Assembly: GCA_043802925.1 (NCBI GenBank)
Contig: JAZDKP010000111.1
Location: 1 to 30,077, forward strand
DNA length: 30,077 nucleotides
From: JAZDKP01 sp043802925
GTDB lineage: Bacteria; Fibrobacterota; OXYB2-FULL-49-7; JAEUSG01
Direction: 5' to 3'
The translations under genes were made by a program, and so were the position numbers. Below, one piece after another: positions 7,545 through 14,249 of the stretch (its first letter is position 1; each line of letters starts with the position of its first letter). The notes beneath the pieces were generated by a model. The model was given only the letters and a program-made list of their open reading frames with translations, made no database searches and was not told where the DNA came from.

Positions 7545-8755
7545 TTCCTTTTTTTCAGCGCCATCCCCAGAAGTAGCGCGAATGCGGCCAGGTTCACGGC
7601 CGCGCACACCATCCCGATTCCGGCAAAGTGATCCGTCCAGAACCCGGTCCAGTGTCGGTGCGCGTGGAAGACCGCGTTCATGTTGATGTAATAAGAGACC
7701 GCGCAGAGCGCGTAAAGCCCTTTTTCGAGAATGGAGGAGAGGGGGAGGAGGGGCAGGAAGGCAAAGAAGGGGAAAAGGTAGCGCTCGTGCATTTGCGTGG
7801 GCAGCATAAAGAAGGCGAAGGCCAGCAGGGAGAACGACAGCACCAGGCCAGAATCTTCCTGCCTGGCGCCGGCCTTGCCTTCGTGGCGGACCACGGTCAG
7901 GAGTGCGGCCAGTGTCGCCAGAGAAAAGAGAGTGAGCCCCACGGACTTGGCCGTGAGGCTGAACACGAACGGTGCGTTGTCGGGTGAAAGCCCGGAGCCT
8001 CCGGACAGGAGCCACCAGAGGTTGAAGGCGTTCATGGAGAGGTAGGGGCAGAGCGTGTCGCTTTGGCGGAAGCATGCAAGCACCGCACCCATTTGACCGG
8101 TGAGCACGAATGGCAGGCAGCCGATTATGAAGAGCAGCGCGGCAAAGAGCCCGAAGGGGAGCACGGCGCGCCAGGAATTGCGGCGGAGCACGGCGAACAG
8201 GAAGAGGGGGGCAAAGACCGCGGCTTGTATCTTTGTCAGGCAGGCGAGGCCGTAGAGCGCGCCCGCAAACCCGATTTGGTTGGCGGTAAGCGCTATCAAC
8301 GCGAGCAGCAGGAACAGCGTATAGACATTGTCCAGTTGCCCCCAGATGACGCCGCAATAGAGCACGCCCGGGTTAAAGAGGAAAAGGAACGCACCGAAGG
8401 TGTTGTTGCCCGAATCCGACAACTTGCGGTACAGGGCCCAGCCGATGAGGCAGTCCGTGAAGGCGAGGAAGAGCTTGTAGGTCCAGGCAAAGCCGTCCAT
8501 GCCGGGCAGGAACCGGTGGAGCGCGATAGCCATGTGGTCAAAGAACCACATGAGATAAGGCGCGAGGGGGGGATAGCCGGGCACGGGATAATGCCGGAAG
8601 TGCTGGTAAATGTTCGTGATGCCGTTCAGGTTGGCTTTGACCCCCCAGGCACGGAGGATTTCCAGGTCGCTGTGCCAGGGCGAAAGCGCGATAAGGACAA
8701 CTCTGAGGAGAAAGGCCGCAAAGAAAAGCAGGATAAATTTCTGCCGGTCGGACAT
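7541..8755 (-). CDS. GT-C type integral membrane glycosyltransferase
   Basis: The 404-aa protein is mostly hydrophobic, with about ten predicted membrane spans. It has the GT-C hallmark of an acidic residue in the first external loop, just after span one (SPWHSDLEILRAWG, around residues 25-38). A GYPPLAPYLMWFF segment follows, resembling the xYPP/HPP motif of polyprenyl-phosphate-sugar-dependent mannosyl- and glucosyltransferases. Such enzymes move a sugar from a polyprenyl-phosphate donor to an acceptor on the outer face of the inner membrane. The gene is last in a four-gene operon and begins 19 nt after the radical SAM gene, with an AAGGA ribosome-binding site. That operon starts with a polyprenyl-phosphate glycosyltransferase, a plausible donor source. 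Acceptor and sugar cannot be read from the sequence. Its stop codon overlaps the ftsE stop. Confidence 0.82.
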   Translation of the reverse strand: MSDRQKFILLFFAAFLLRVVLIALSPWHSDLEILRAWGVKANLNGITNIYQHFRHYPVPGYPPLAPYLMWFFDHMAIALHRFLPGMDGFAWTYKLFLAFTDCLIGWALYRKLSDSGNNTFGAFLFLFNPGVLYCGVIWGQLDNVYTLFLLLALIALTANQIGFAGALYGLACLTKIQAAVFAPLFLFAVLRRNSWRAVLPFGLFAALLFIIGCLPFVLTGQMGAVLACFRQSDTLCPYLSMNAFNLWWLLSGGSGLSPDNAPFVFSLTAKSVGLTLFSLATLAALLTVVRHEGKAGARQEDSGLVLSFSLLAFAFFMLPTQMHERYLFPFFAFLPLLPLSSILEKGLYALCAVSYYINMNAVFHAHRHWTGFWTDHFAGIGMVCAAVNLAAFALLLGMALKKRN

Positions 8756-8774
8756 GGCGGACTATCCTTTTTTT

Positions 8775-10142
8775 TTAGAGGCGCCGCAGTTTCAGAAGCG
8801 TCTTCCGGAAGCCTGCGGGATTGAGGAGCGTCCGTGCGGTTGCGCACAGGCGCTTGGGTGAAAGATAAAATCCCGCATAGGCGAGGCGCTTTAAAACATT
8901 CAGTTTCCATGCGGAGAGGCCGAACGAGGTGCCGTAGGCATAGCGCTTGTAATAGTCAAAACTGGCCAGGGGTATTTTCACCGCAGCAACGGTCCGGTCG
9001 TAAAGCGTGGTGCCGGGCAGCGGTGTGGTGAGTGAAAAGGTGGCCTCGTCCAGCGGAAGGGTGCGCGCGAAGCGGGCGGTGGCCCGGAGGTCACGGACGG
9101 TTTCGCCCGGCGCACCGAGCATAAAGTAGCCCTGGACCCTGAGCCCGAGCGTCTTTGCCGTGTCAACCGCCTCGCGTACCTGTTCGAGCGTGATGCCTTT
9201 CTGGTAGACCTCGTCCAGCACACGCTCACTGGCGGACTCGATGCCCAGCAGTACCTTGCGCAAACCCGCCTCGCGCATCATCGCAAGGTCGTCGGGACGC
9301 GCGAGGTTTGCCCGGATGTTGCAGCCCCACACAAGGCCGAGTTGCGCTGCTGCCAGCTCATCGCAAAAGCGCTTGAGCCATACCCGGTCAATGTTGAACG
9401 TGTCGTCCGCGAAAAGAAAAGCGTTGATGCCGAACCGTGCTTTCAGGAGGCGGAGTTCTTCCACGATGTTTGCGGGAGAGCGGCGCCGTATCTTTTTTCC
9501 GAAGAGTTTGTTGAGTGTGGGCTGGCAGTAGGAGCAGGCATAGGGACAGCCGCGGCTTGCGAGCAGGTTGGTGCCGCGCAGCCCGGGTGACACGGCATCG
9601 AGCTGGAACCAGTTTTTGACATACTCTTGCATGGGAAAAAGGTCCAGGGCCGGGAAAGCGAGGTTGTCGAGGTCGGCCTCCCATTCACGTTCCGGTGCGC
9701 GCGTCACCGCACCCGCTCTGCGAAACGCGGTGCCCGGGACCCCGTCCGCTTCCCCGTTGTTCTTCACGATGTCAATGAGCGTTCGCTCTCCTTCGCCGAT
9801 GACTAATGCGTCCACCGCAGTGTCTGCAAGCGTTTGTTCGGGCAGCACGGTCGGGTGGGGGCCGCCGAATATTACCCGGGTCTTTGGTCGGACGGCTTTG
9901 ACGGCACGCGCCAGGAAAAGGGCGTCCTCCAGCTGCGTTGTCATCACGGAAAATCCGATGAGGTCAAACGGCTCGCGCAAAAGTTCCTGCGCAAAGGCGT
10001 TCCGGCTGCGCGCAAATGTGGCGTCCAGCAGGCGGACCCGGGCATCGGTCTCCTTTCGTAGCGCGGAAGCGAGAGTGCCGAGCCCGAGGGGCGGATCACC
10101 CGAAGGGTACTTGAAGCGTGGAAAGACGAGGGCAACGTCCAT
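8775..10142 (-). CDS. B12-binding-domain radical SAM protein
   Basis: The 455-aa protein has a cobalamin-binding-type Rossmann domain at the N-terminus (MDVALVFPRF..., with IFGGPHPTVLPE around 91-102 and VIGEGE). A radical SAM core follows, with the 4Fe-4S triad Cys199, Cys203 and Cys206 (GCPYACSYC). This class includes methylases of unactivated carbons and ring-rearranging enzymes; the substrate cannot be predicted. I use the ATG at 10142, not the longer frame reaching 10301, because MDVALVFPRF is the usual start of the domain and it lies 2 nt after the stop of the methyltransferase gene. The frame upstream of it only shadows that gene. With GT2, methyltransferase and GT-C neighbours, a role in tailoring a lipid carrier or surface glycan is inferred. 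Confidence 0.9.
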   Translation of the reverse strand: MDVALVFPRFKYPSGDPPLGLGTLASALRKETDARVRLLDATFARSRNAFAQELLREPFDLIGFSVMTTQLEDALFLARAVKAVRPKTRVIFGGPHPTVLPEQTLADTAVDALVIGEGERTLIDIVKNNGEADGVPGTAFRRAGAVTRAPEREWEADLDNLAFPALDLFPMQEYVKNWFQLDAVSPGLRGTNLLASRGCPYACSYCQPTLNKLFGKKIRRRSPANIVEELRLLKARFGINAFLFADDTFNIDRVWLKRFCDELAAAQLGLVWGCNIRANLARPDDLAMMREAGLRKVLLGIESASERVLDEVYQKGITLEQVREAVDTAKTLGLRVQGYFMLGAPGETVRDLRATARFARTLPLDEATFSLTTPLPGTTLYDRTVAAVKIPLASFDYYKRYAYGTSFGLSAWKLNVLKRLAYAGFYLSPKRLCATARTLLNPAGFRKTLLKLRRL

Positions 10143-10144
10143 GA

Positions 10145-10876
10145 TTATTTTTTCCGCACCATGCAGAGGAGCGAAAGCCCGGCCGGAAAGCCGCCCAGGG
10201 TGAGCGGGAAGCGTTCGAGCGCAAAGAACCATCCGAGAAGGGCGTTCAGCGGTGCCGGGGGAATTGAGAGGTCCGGGCCGGGCGTATTGCGACCCGACCA
10301 TTTCCGTAACAGCCGGGTGAGCGCCGCAGGGCCGAACAGAAACGAATTGAAAAAGGTCAGTTTCATGACTTTAAACGAGTCAGCCGGGAAAAGGGCCTGG
10401 AACGCAGCGTGCGTGTAGCGCCGTTTGTGGCCGTGGAAGGTATCGCGGCCGGAGTACAACGAAGGAAAGGCCGGAACCGTCGCAAGCAGGACACCGCCTG
10501 GTTTCAGCAATCGGCGCGCGGCCATGACGGCCTCGCCATCCTTTTCAATATGCTCCAGCACATCCAGCATCAGGCAGGCGTCAAACGAGCTGTCCGGATA
10601 TGTCACATCGTCCGGCAGGCTTCCTTTCCGCACTTTAAGACCTTTTTGTGTGCAAAAGGCAAGCGCTTCGGGCGCAGCCTCCATGCCGCAGGCGTCATAC
10701 AGCGGTTGCAGCCGCATCAGCGTGGCCCCGCAGCCGCAGCCGAGATCGCAGACGCACACTGAAGGGGAGGGGAGTAAATTGCGTGCCAACAGGGTGAGGA
10801 GCACGCGCCGCCGTGCCGCGAACCACCAGTGTCGTTCTTCCATGGCGGCCATCTCGGCGAAGAGCACCGCCTCCAT
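10145..10876 (-). CDS. Class I SAM-dependent methyltransferase
   Basis: The 243-aa protein has the Rossmann motif I DLGCGCG (44-50), the post-motif LMLDVLEHIEKD and LLKPGGVLLATVPAFPSLYS, all standard for class I methyltransferases of the Methyltransf_11/23 type. An early EERHWWFAARRR stretch matches the HWWF motif often seen in methyltransferases placed beside glycosyltransferases. The C-terminal ~70 residues include hydrophobic segments (FNSFLFGPAALTRLL; LNALLGWFFALE) that could associate with the membrane. The gene overlaps the upstream GT2 gene by one base (TGATG) and precedes the radical SAM gene by 2 nt, so translation is probably coupled. The methyl acceptor is unknown; a lipid-linked sugar or the lipid itself fits the context. 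Confidence 0.88.
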   Translation of the reverse strand: MEAVLFAEMAAMEERHWWFAARRRVLLTLLARNLLPSPSVCVCDLGCGCGATLMRLQPLYDACGMEAAPEALAFCTQKGLKVRKGSLPDDVTYPDSSFDACLMLDVLEHIEKDGEAVMAARRLLKPGGVLLATVPAFPSLYSGRDTFHGHKRRYTHAAFQALFPADSFKVMKLTFFNSFLFGPAALTRLLRKWSGRNTPGPDLSIPPAPLNALLGWFFALERFPLTLGGFPAGLSLLCMVRKK

Positions 10877-11802
10877 CAGAGCAGGCTTTCCTCCGCGTTG
10901 ATTATATAAAGCGGGCGGTTCTGCACCTGGCGGTAGATTTTTCCAACATACTCGCCAATAAGGCCGAGAAAGAGAAGTTGGGTGCCGCCGAGGAAGAAAA
11001 GGCCGCTGGTCAGGAAGGCGTAGCCAGGGACCGCGAGGCCGAAGAAGAGCTTTTGCGTGACAACAACGGCCACAGCGAGAAAGCTGAACAGCGTTACAGC
11101 AAGCCCGGTCAGGGCCACAATGCGGAGCGGAAGGATGGAAAAGCCGGTGACCGCGTCAAAGGCGAGCAGGAGGAGCTTTAAAGGGTTATACTCGCTCTTA
11201 CCCGAGACCCGCGGTTCGCGTTCGTAGTCGATGCCGTCTTGCGTATAGCCGACCCAGGTCACGAGCCCGCGCACGTATCGCGATTGCTCGCGTAAGCCCC
11301 GTACGGCTTCGACCACGCTCCGGTCCATCAAACGGAAATCACCGGTGTCAACCGGGAGATGGATATCAGAGAGAAAATTAACGATACGGTAAAAGAACCA
11401 GGCGCTTACGCGGCGGAAGAGGGGCTCGCCTTCGCGCACACGGCGGCGGGCGTAGACCACGTGGCTGCCCGCTTTCCAGCGTTCCACCATCTCCGGGATG
11501 ACCTCGGGCGGGTCCTGCAGGTCCGCGTCAATAAGGACGGCCGCGTCGCCCCTGGCGTGGTCCAACCCTGCGGTGGTGGCCGCTTCGTGGCCAAAGTTGC
11601 GGGAGAGGGTGATGACTTTGACGGAGGGGTCCTTTTGCGCGAGCGTTTTGATGACTGCAGCGGAATTGTCGGTGCTGCCGTCATTCACGAAAAGGATTTC
11701 GTGCGAACCGCCGAGGCCCGTGAGAACGGGTTTGAGCCGTTGGTACAGGGAACCCAGGCTTTCGGCCTCGTTCTTAAGCGGGATGATGACAGACAGGAAC
11801 AT
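10876..11802 (-). CDS. GT2 polyprenyl-phosphate glycosyltransferase (DPM1/GtrB/ArnC type)
   Basis: The 308-aa protein has a GT-A fold glycosyltransferase domain: SVIIPLKNEAESL at the start, DGSTD at 41-45 and the nucleotide-sugar/metal site DADLQDPP (92-99). Two transmembrane segments lie near the C-terminus (ILPLRIVALTGLAVTLF and GYAFLTSGLFFLGGTQLLF), followed by GEYVGKIYRQVQNRPLYII. This arrangement is typical of enzymes that transfer a sugar from a nucleotide donor to undecaprenyl or dolichyl phosphate on the cytoplasmic side. It heads the minus-strand operon and overlaps the methyltransferase start by one base. A promoter with its -10 ending 10 nt before the ATG suggests a leaderless transcript. 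The sugar may be mannose, glucose or a derivative and cannot be told from the sequence. Confidence 0.9.
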   Translation of the reverse strand: MFLSVIIPLKNEAESLGSLYQRLKPVLTGLGGSHEILFVNDGSTDNSAAVIKTLAQKDPSVKVITLSRNFGHEAATTAGLDHARGDAAVLIDADLQDPPEVIPEMVERWKAGSHVVYARRRVREGEPLFRRVSAWFFYRIVNFLSDIHLPVDTGDFRLMDRSVVEAVRGLREQSRYVRGLVTWVGYTQDGIDYEREPRVSGKSEYNPLKLLLLAFDAVTGFSILPLRIVALTGLAVTLFSFLAVAVVVTQKLFFGLAVPGYAFLTSGLFFLGGTQLLFLGLIGEYVGKIYRQVQNRPLYIINAEESLL

Positions 11803-11812
11803 GATTTACTAT

Positions 11813-11841
11813 AATATACCTTAAGATGCATACAGGATCAA
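11813..11841 (-). promoter_or_regulatory. Putative promoter of the GT2-methyltransferase-radical SAM-GT-C operon
   Basis: Read on the minus strand: TTGATC (11841-11836), a 17-nt spacer, then TATATT (11818-11813). The hexamer ends 10 nt before the ATG at 11802. There is no Shine-Dalgarno in those 10 nt. Confidence 0.5.
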
Positions 11842-11857
11842 CCCACCGTTCAATCGT

Positions 11858-11886
11858 TTGCATGGCCATGCGTTGGATATTATCTC
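11858..11886 (+). promoter_or_regulatory. Putative promoter of the radical SAM pseudogene unit
   Basis: TTGCAT (11858-11863), a 17-nt spacer and TATCTC (11881-11886). Unlike its leaderless-looking neighbours, this unit also has a Shine-Dalgarno-like AAGGA (11898-11902) before the ATG at 11909. Confidence 0.35.
11860..11871. repeat. 12-bp perfect palindrome in the divergent promoter region
   Basis: GCATGGCCATGC reads identically on both strands. It overlaps the -35-like element of the plus-strand unit, in the 106-bp gap between two divergent transcription units. A regulator binding site is possible; there is no direct proof. Confidence 0.45.
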
Positions 11887-11908
11887 TTGTCTGTTTAAGG
11901 AATTATAA

Positions 11909-12747
11909 ATGATTAATCCAATCCCCCGATGGGTCGAAGTTTGCAAATACCATGGTTTTAGGGCTTTGAGAAAAAATTCCGTTCTGGCCTATATTATCAT
12001 TAATCGAAGCTGTTGCCTGAAGTGCATGCACTGCGCAGCATGGAAGAACTCGGAAGTTGACGGCCAGCTCTCTTTTGAGGAGCGGAAAAAATCATAACAG
12101 ACCTTAAGGAGTTTAATGCTAATCCGCGGATATTCATTGGCGGCGGAGAGCCGCTATTAAAAAAGGACGAACTTCTCCAGCTTATCCGATTTGCTTCCAA
12201 GGAAGGCCTCTTTACGTCTATAATCACCAATGGTGTTTTGCTTGATATCGACATTGCAATAAATTTTCAGGAATTAAATTTCGGGGAGGGATTCGGAGAC
12301 CCCTCGAATCCCTTATGGTATAAAGAAGAAGAGGTTTCGCGATTATGGCCCGATGATGAGCGGTTGCTTGGCAATGTTGTCAAAGCATTGATTTTGATGA
12401 AAAGAAGGGGCCGTTCAATTGAAAATTCAGAAAGTCAGTTGAAATCAATGAATGGGTATTATAAAAACCCCAATCGTTTTGAAGAAAAGATATGCTTTTC
12501 AGGATTGAGCTATTTTACGGTTGATGAAACCGGTGATGTATATTTATGCCCGAACCTGCCAAGGCCTGTCGGCAATGTCAGAAATTCGACAATACAAGCC
12601 ATACTGAATTCTCCCCAGTCTGAAAATTCCAAAAAAAAGATTTTTCACTGCAAACGGAGTTGCAAGATGCTTGCGTGCAATCAGTCGCCTTCCTTTGATA
12701 AGGTTGTCAGAAAAATGAAAGGCGTACTGAGAAGAACCCCCGTATGA
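11909..12747 (+). pseudogene. Broken radical SAM/SPASM-type gene (frameshift plus apparent internal deletion)
   Basis: The first 62 codons (11909-12097) encode the start of a radical SAM enzyme, with Cys35, Cys39 and Cys42 forming CxxxCxxC (RSCCLKCMHC). The frame then stops at a run of six A (12086-12091). The protein resumes in another frame: restoring one base gives ERKKIITDLKEF, IFIGGGEPLLKKDEL (the family GGEP motif) and SIITNGVLL. Immediately after TNG the text jumps to IDIAINFQELNFGEG, which in intact relatives lies many residues later, so roughly 70-100 codons of the barrel seem missing. A cysteine-bearing SPASM-like end remains (YFTVDETGDVYLCPNLPRPVGNV, then CKRSCKMLACN). Rejoined, it is ~279 aa, shorter than the usual ~340-380. 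Base composition is clearly AT-richer than the flanks. Its end overlaps the next gene (ATGA). Confidence 0.8.
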
Positions 12748-14174
12748 AAAACCGTGGTTTGTTCGTGGCGGCTTTTCTGGGCGTGTTGCTTCTCGCCCTG
12801 GCCGTCCGATTTTACGACCTGGGCACGGAAAGCATCTGGCTCGATGAGATGTTTTCCCTTAATCTTTCCCGGCTTCCGATCCATGGAATCGTGGACGAAT
12901 GCAGCAAGGACGTCCACCCCCCTTTGTATTTCATGCTCCTCAAATCCTGGACCCAACTCTTCGGGCATACCGAAAACGCCCTGCGTTCGCTCTCAGTGGT
13001 ATTTGGCCTGTTCTCCGTGATCCTTCTTTTTTTGATCGGAAGGCGTGTCTTCGGCCCGGACACCGGGTTGTTGGCCGCATTGATACTCGCTCTGTCAGTT
13101 TTCAATGTCCACTATTCCCAGGAAGTCCGGGCCTACAGCCTCATGGCCTTTCTCGCTTTGGCTTCGTACTATCTCTTCCTTACCAATATCGACAGACCGC
13201 ATCCGTTCCGCATGAGTGTCTATTGCATAACCGTGGCCCTTCTTCTTTATACACACTTCCTGGGCGTCCTTGTCCCGCTTTCCCAGGCTGGTTTTCTCCT
13301 GGTGCGTCCTTTGGAAAAGGGTGAAACCAACAGAATAAAACGAATTTTCCCGTTCATGGCGGTCCTTTTGATTGCGGGCCTCCTCTTCCTGCCCTGGCTC
13401 AACATCCTAAAACAGCAGGTTTCACAGGTCGCAGTGGAGTTCTGGATTCCCAGGCCGAACGTGCTTCGCATCGGCGTGACCTTCCTTGAATTTTCAGGTT
13501 CCTTCCTGCTTTTACCTTTGTTCGGCTTTCTTGCCGGCCGTGCTCTTTACAAGCGCGTTCTCGGCCGGGAGGAGACCCTGCTGATATTCTGCTGGCTTGG
13601 CATTCCATTGGCCGCGGCTTTTCTGATTTCCCTGGTTGCCGTGTCCGTCAATGCCAACAAGGTCTTTATCGGCTCCGCGCCGGCTTTTTATCTCCTGGTT
13701 GCCAGGGGACTCACCAGTATTCCCAGCACGGGCCGGCGTTACGTTCTCCTTATCATGGTTGTCCTCGGGTCCGGTATTGCCCTTGAAGATTATTACCGTC
13801 AAACAAACAAGACGCCTTGGCGGGAGGCTGCAGCCTTTCTAAAAGACAAAATCACGGACAACGACGTTCTTGTATTTTATTCGGGATATACGCGTGAAGT
13901 CCTGGAACATTACCTGGGCAGCCATCCCGCTCACGTCGTTCAGTTCCGGTTCGATGGAGCGCCCTTGCGGAAGGAGGAGGTCGAGACCACCCTTAGCAGC
14001 CTGCCTTCGGACAAGGCGATATGGCTTGTTCTTGCCCATCCCGGTCCGTTCGAAGGACTTGTCCGGAATCGCCTCGGTCAGAGGCGCCACCGGACCATGG
14101 ACAAAGCGTTCATGGTGCGCAAATATCACCTACCGCAGGATTTCGCGGCAATCGAACTGTTGCGGTACGAGTGA
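12744..14174 (+). CDS. GT39/ArnT-like membrane glycosyltransferase
   Basis: The 476-aa polytopic protein has the signature of the PMT_2/ArnT class. An acidic pair lies in the first external loop (IWLDE, Asp34-Glu35), then KDVHPPLYFMLL (HPP at 58-60), ENALRSLSVVFGL, and NVHYSQEVRAYSLMAFLALASYYLF, the usual YSQEaRaY motif. About ten to twelve membrane spans are followed by a soluble C-terminal tail from about residue 360. Members transfer sugars from polyprenyl-phosphate donors to lipids or proteins in the periplasm. It overlaps the end of the broken radical SAM gene by 4 nt (ATGA), so it was probably translated by coupling to it; the frameshift upstream may reduce its expression. GC content is intermediate between the pseudogene and the rest of the window. 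Confidence 0.88.
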   Translation: MKNRGLFVAAFLGVLLLALAVRFYDLGTESIWLDEMFSLNLSRLPIHGIVDECSKDVHPPLYFMLLKSWTQLFGHTENALRSLSVVFGLFSVILLFLIGRRVFGPDTGLLAALILALSVFNVHYSQEVRAYSLMAFLALASYYLFLTNIDRPHPFRMSVYCITVALLLYTHFLGVLVPLSQAGFLLVRPLEKGETNRIKRIFPFMAVLLIAGLLFLPWLNILKQQVSQVAVEFWIPRPNVLRIGVTFLEFSGSFLLLPLFGFLAGRALYKRVLGREETLLIFCWLGIPLAAAFLISLVAVSVNANKVFIGSAPAFYLLVARGLTSIPSTGRRYVLLIMVVLGSGIALEDYYRQTNKTPWREAAAFLKDKITDNDVLVFYSGYTREVLEHYLGSHPAHVVQFRFDGAPLRKEEVETTLSSLPSDKAIWLVLAHPGPFEGLVRNRLGQRRHRTMDKAFMVRKYHLPQDFAAIELLRYE

Positions 14175-14203
14175 GGTGCCGGGTCAGCATGTAAATATCG
14201 TAG

Positions 14204-14220
14204 TATTATATTGCGTAATA
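14204..14220. repeat. Short inverted repeat overlapping the -35 region
   Basis: TATTA (14204-14208) and TAATA (14216-14220) are inverted copies around a 7-nt centre, partly covering the -35-like TTGCGT. Short and AT-only, so only weak evidence for an operator. Confidence 0.25.
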
Positions 14221-14239
14221 AAACAACAAATCTTATATT
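14211..14239 (+). promoter_or_regulatory. Putative promoter of the AAA_14 ATPase gene
   Basis: TTGCGT (14211-14216), a 17-nt spacer and TATATT (14234-14239), ending 10 nt before the ATG at 14250. There is no Shine-Dalgarno, so a leaderless transcript is predicted. The -35 and spacing match the element at 4589-4617. Confidence 0.5.
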
Positions 14240-14248
14240 ATGATATAA
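14233..14248. repeat. Inverted repeat covering the -10 and start region
   Basis: TTATAT (14233-14238) and ATATAA (14243-14248) form a perfect inverted repeat around TATG. It covers the -10-like hexamer and ends two bases before the start codon, a place where a repressor could block transcription. It could also be chance in AT-rich DNA. Confidence 0.35.
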
Positions 14249-14249
14249 C

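Noticed and set aside
7526..7555. Terminator after ftsE with seven T (7549-7555)
   Set aside because: Only 4-bp stems (GAAC/GTTC or AACG/CGTT) can form before the T run, too weak to call.
10143..10301. N-terminal extension of the B12 radical SAM protein
   Set aside because: It overlaps the methyltransferase gene and precedes the normal MDVALVFPRF start, which has a 2-nt gap to that gene.
12080..12100. Programmed -1 frameshift at the A run of the radical SAM gene
   Set aside because: The run is only six A with no perfect slippery heptamer, and the protein also lacks an internal block, so decay is the better explanation.
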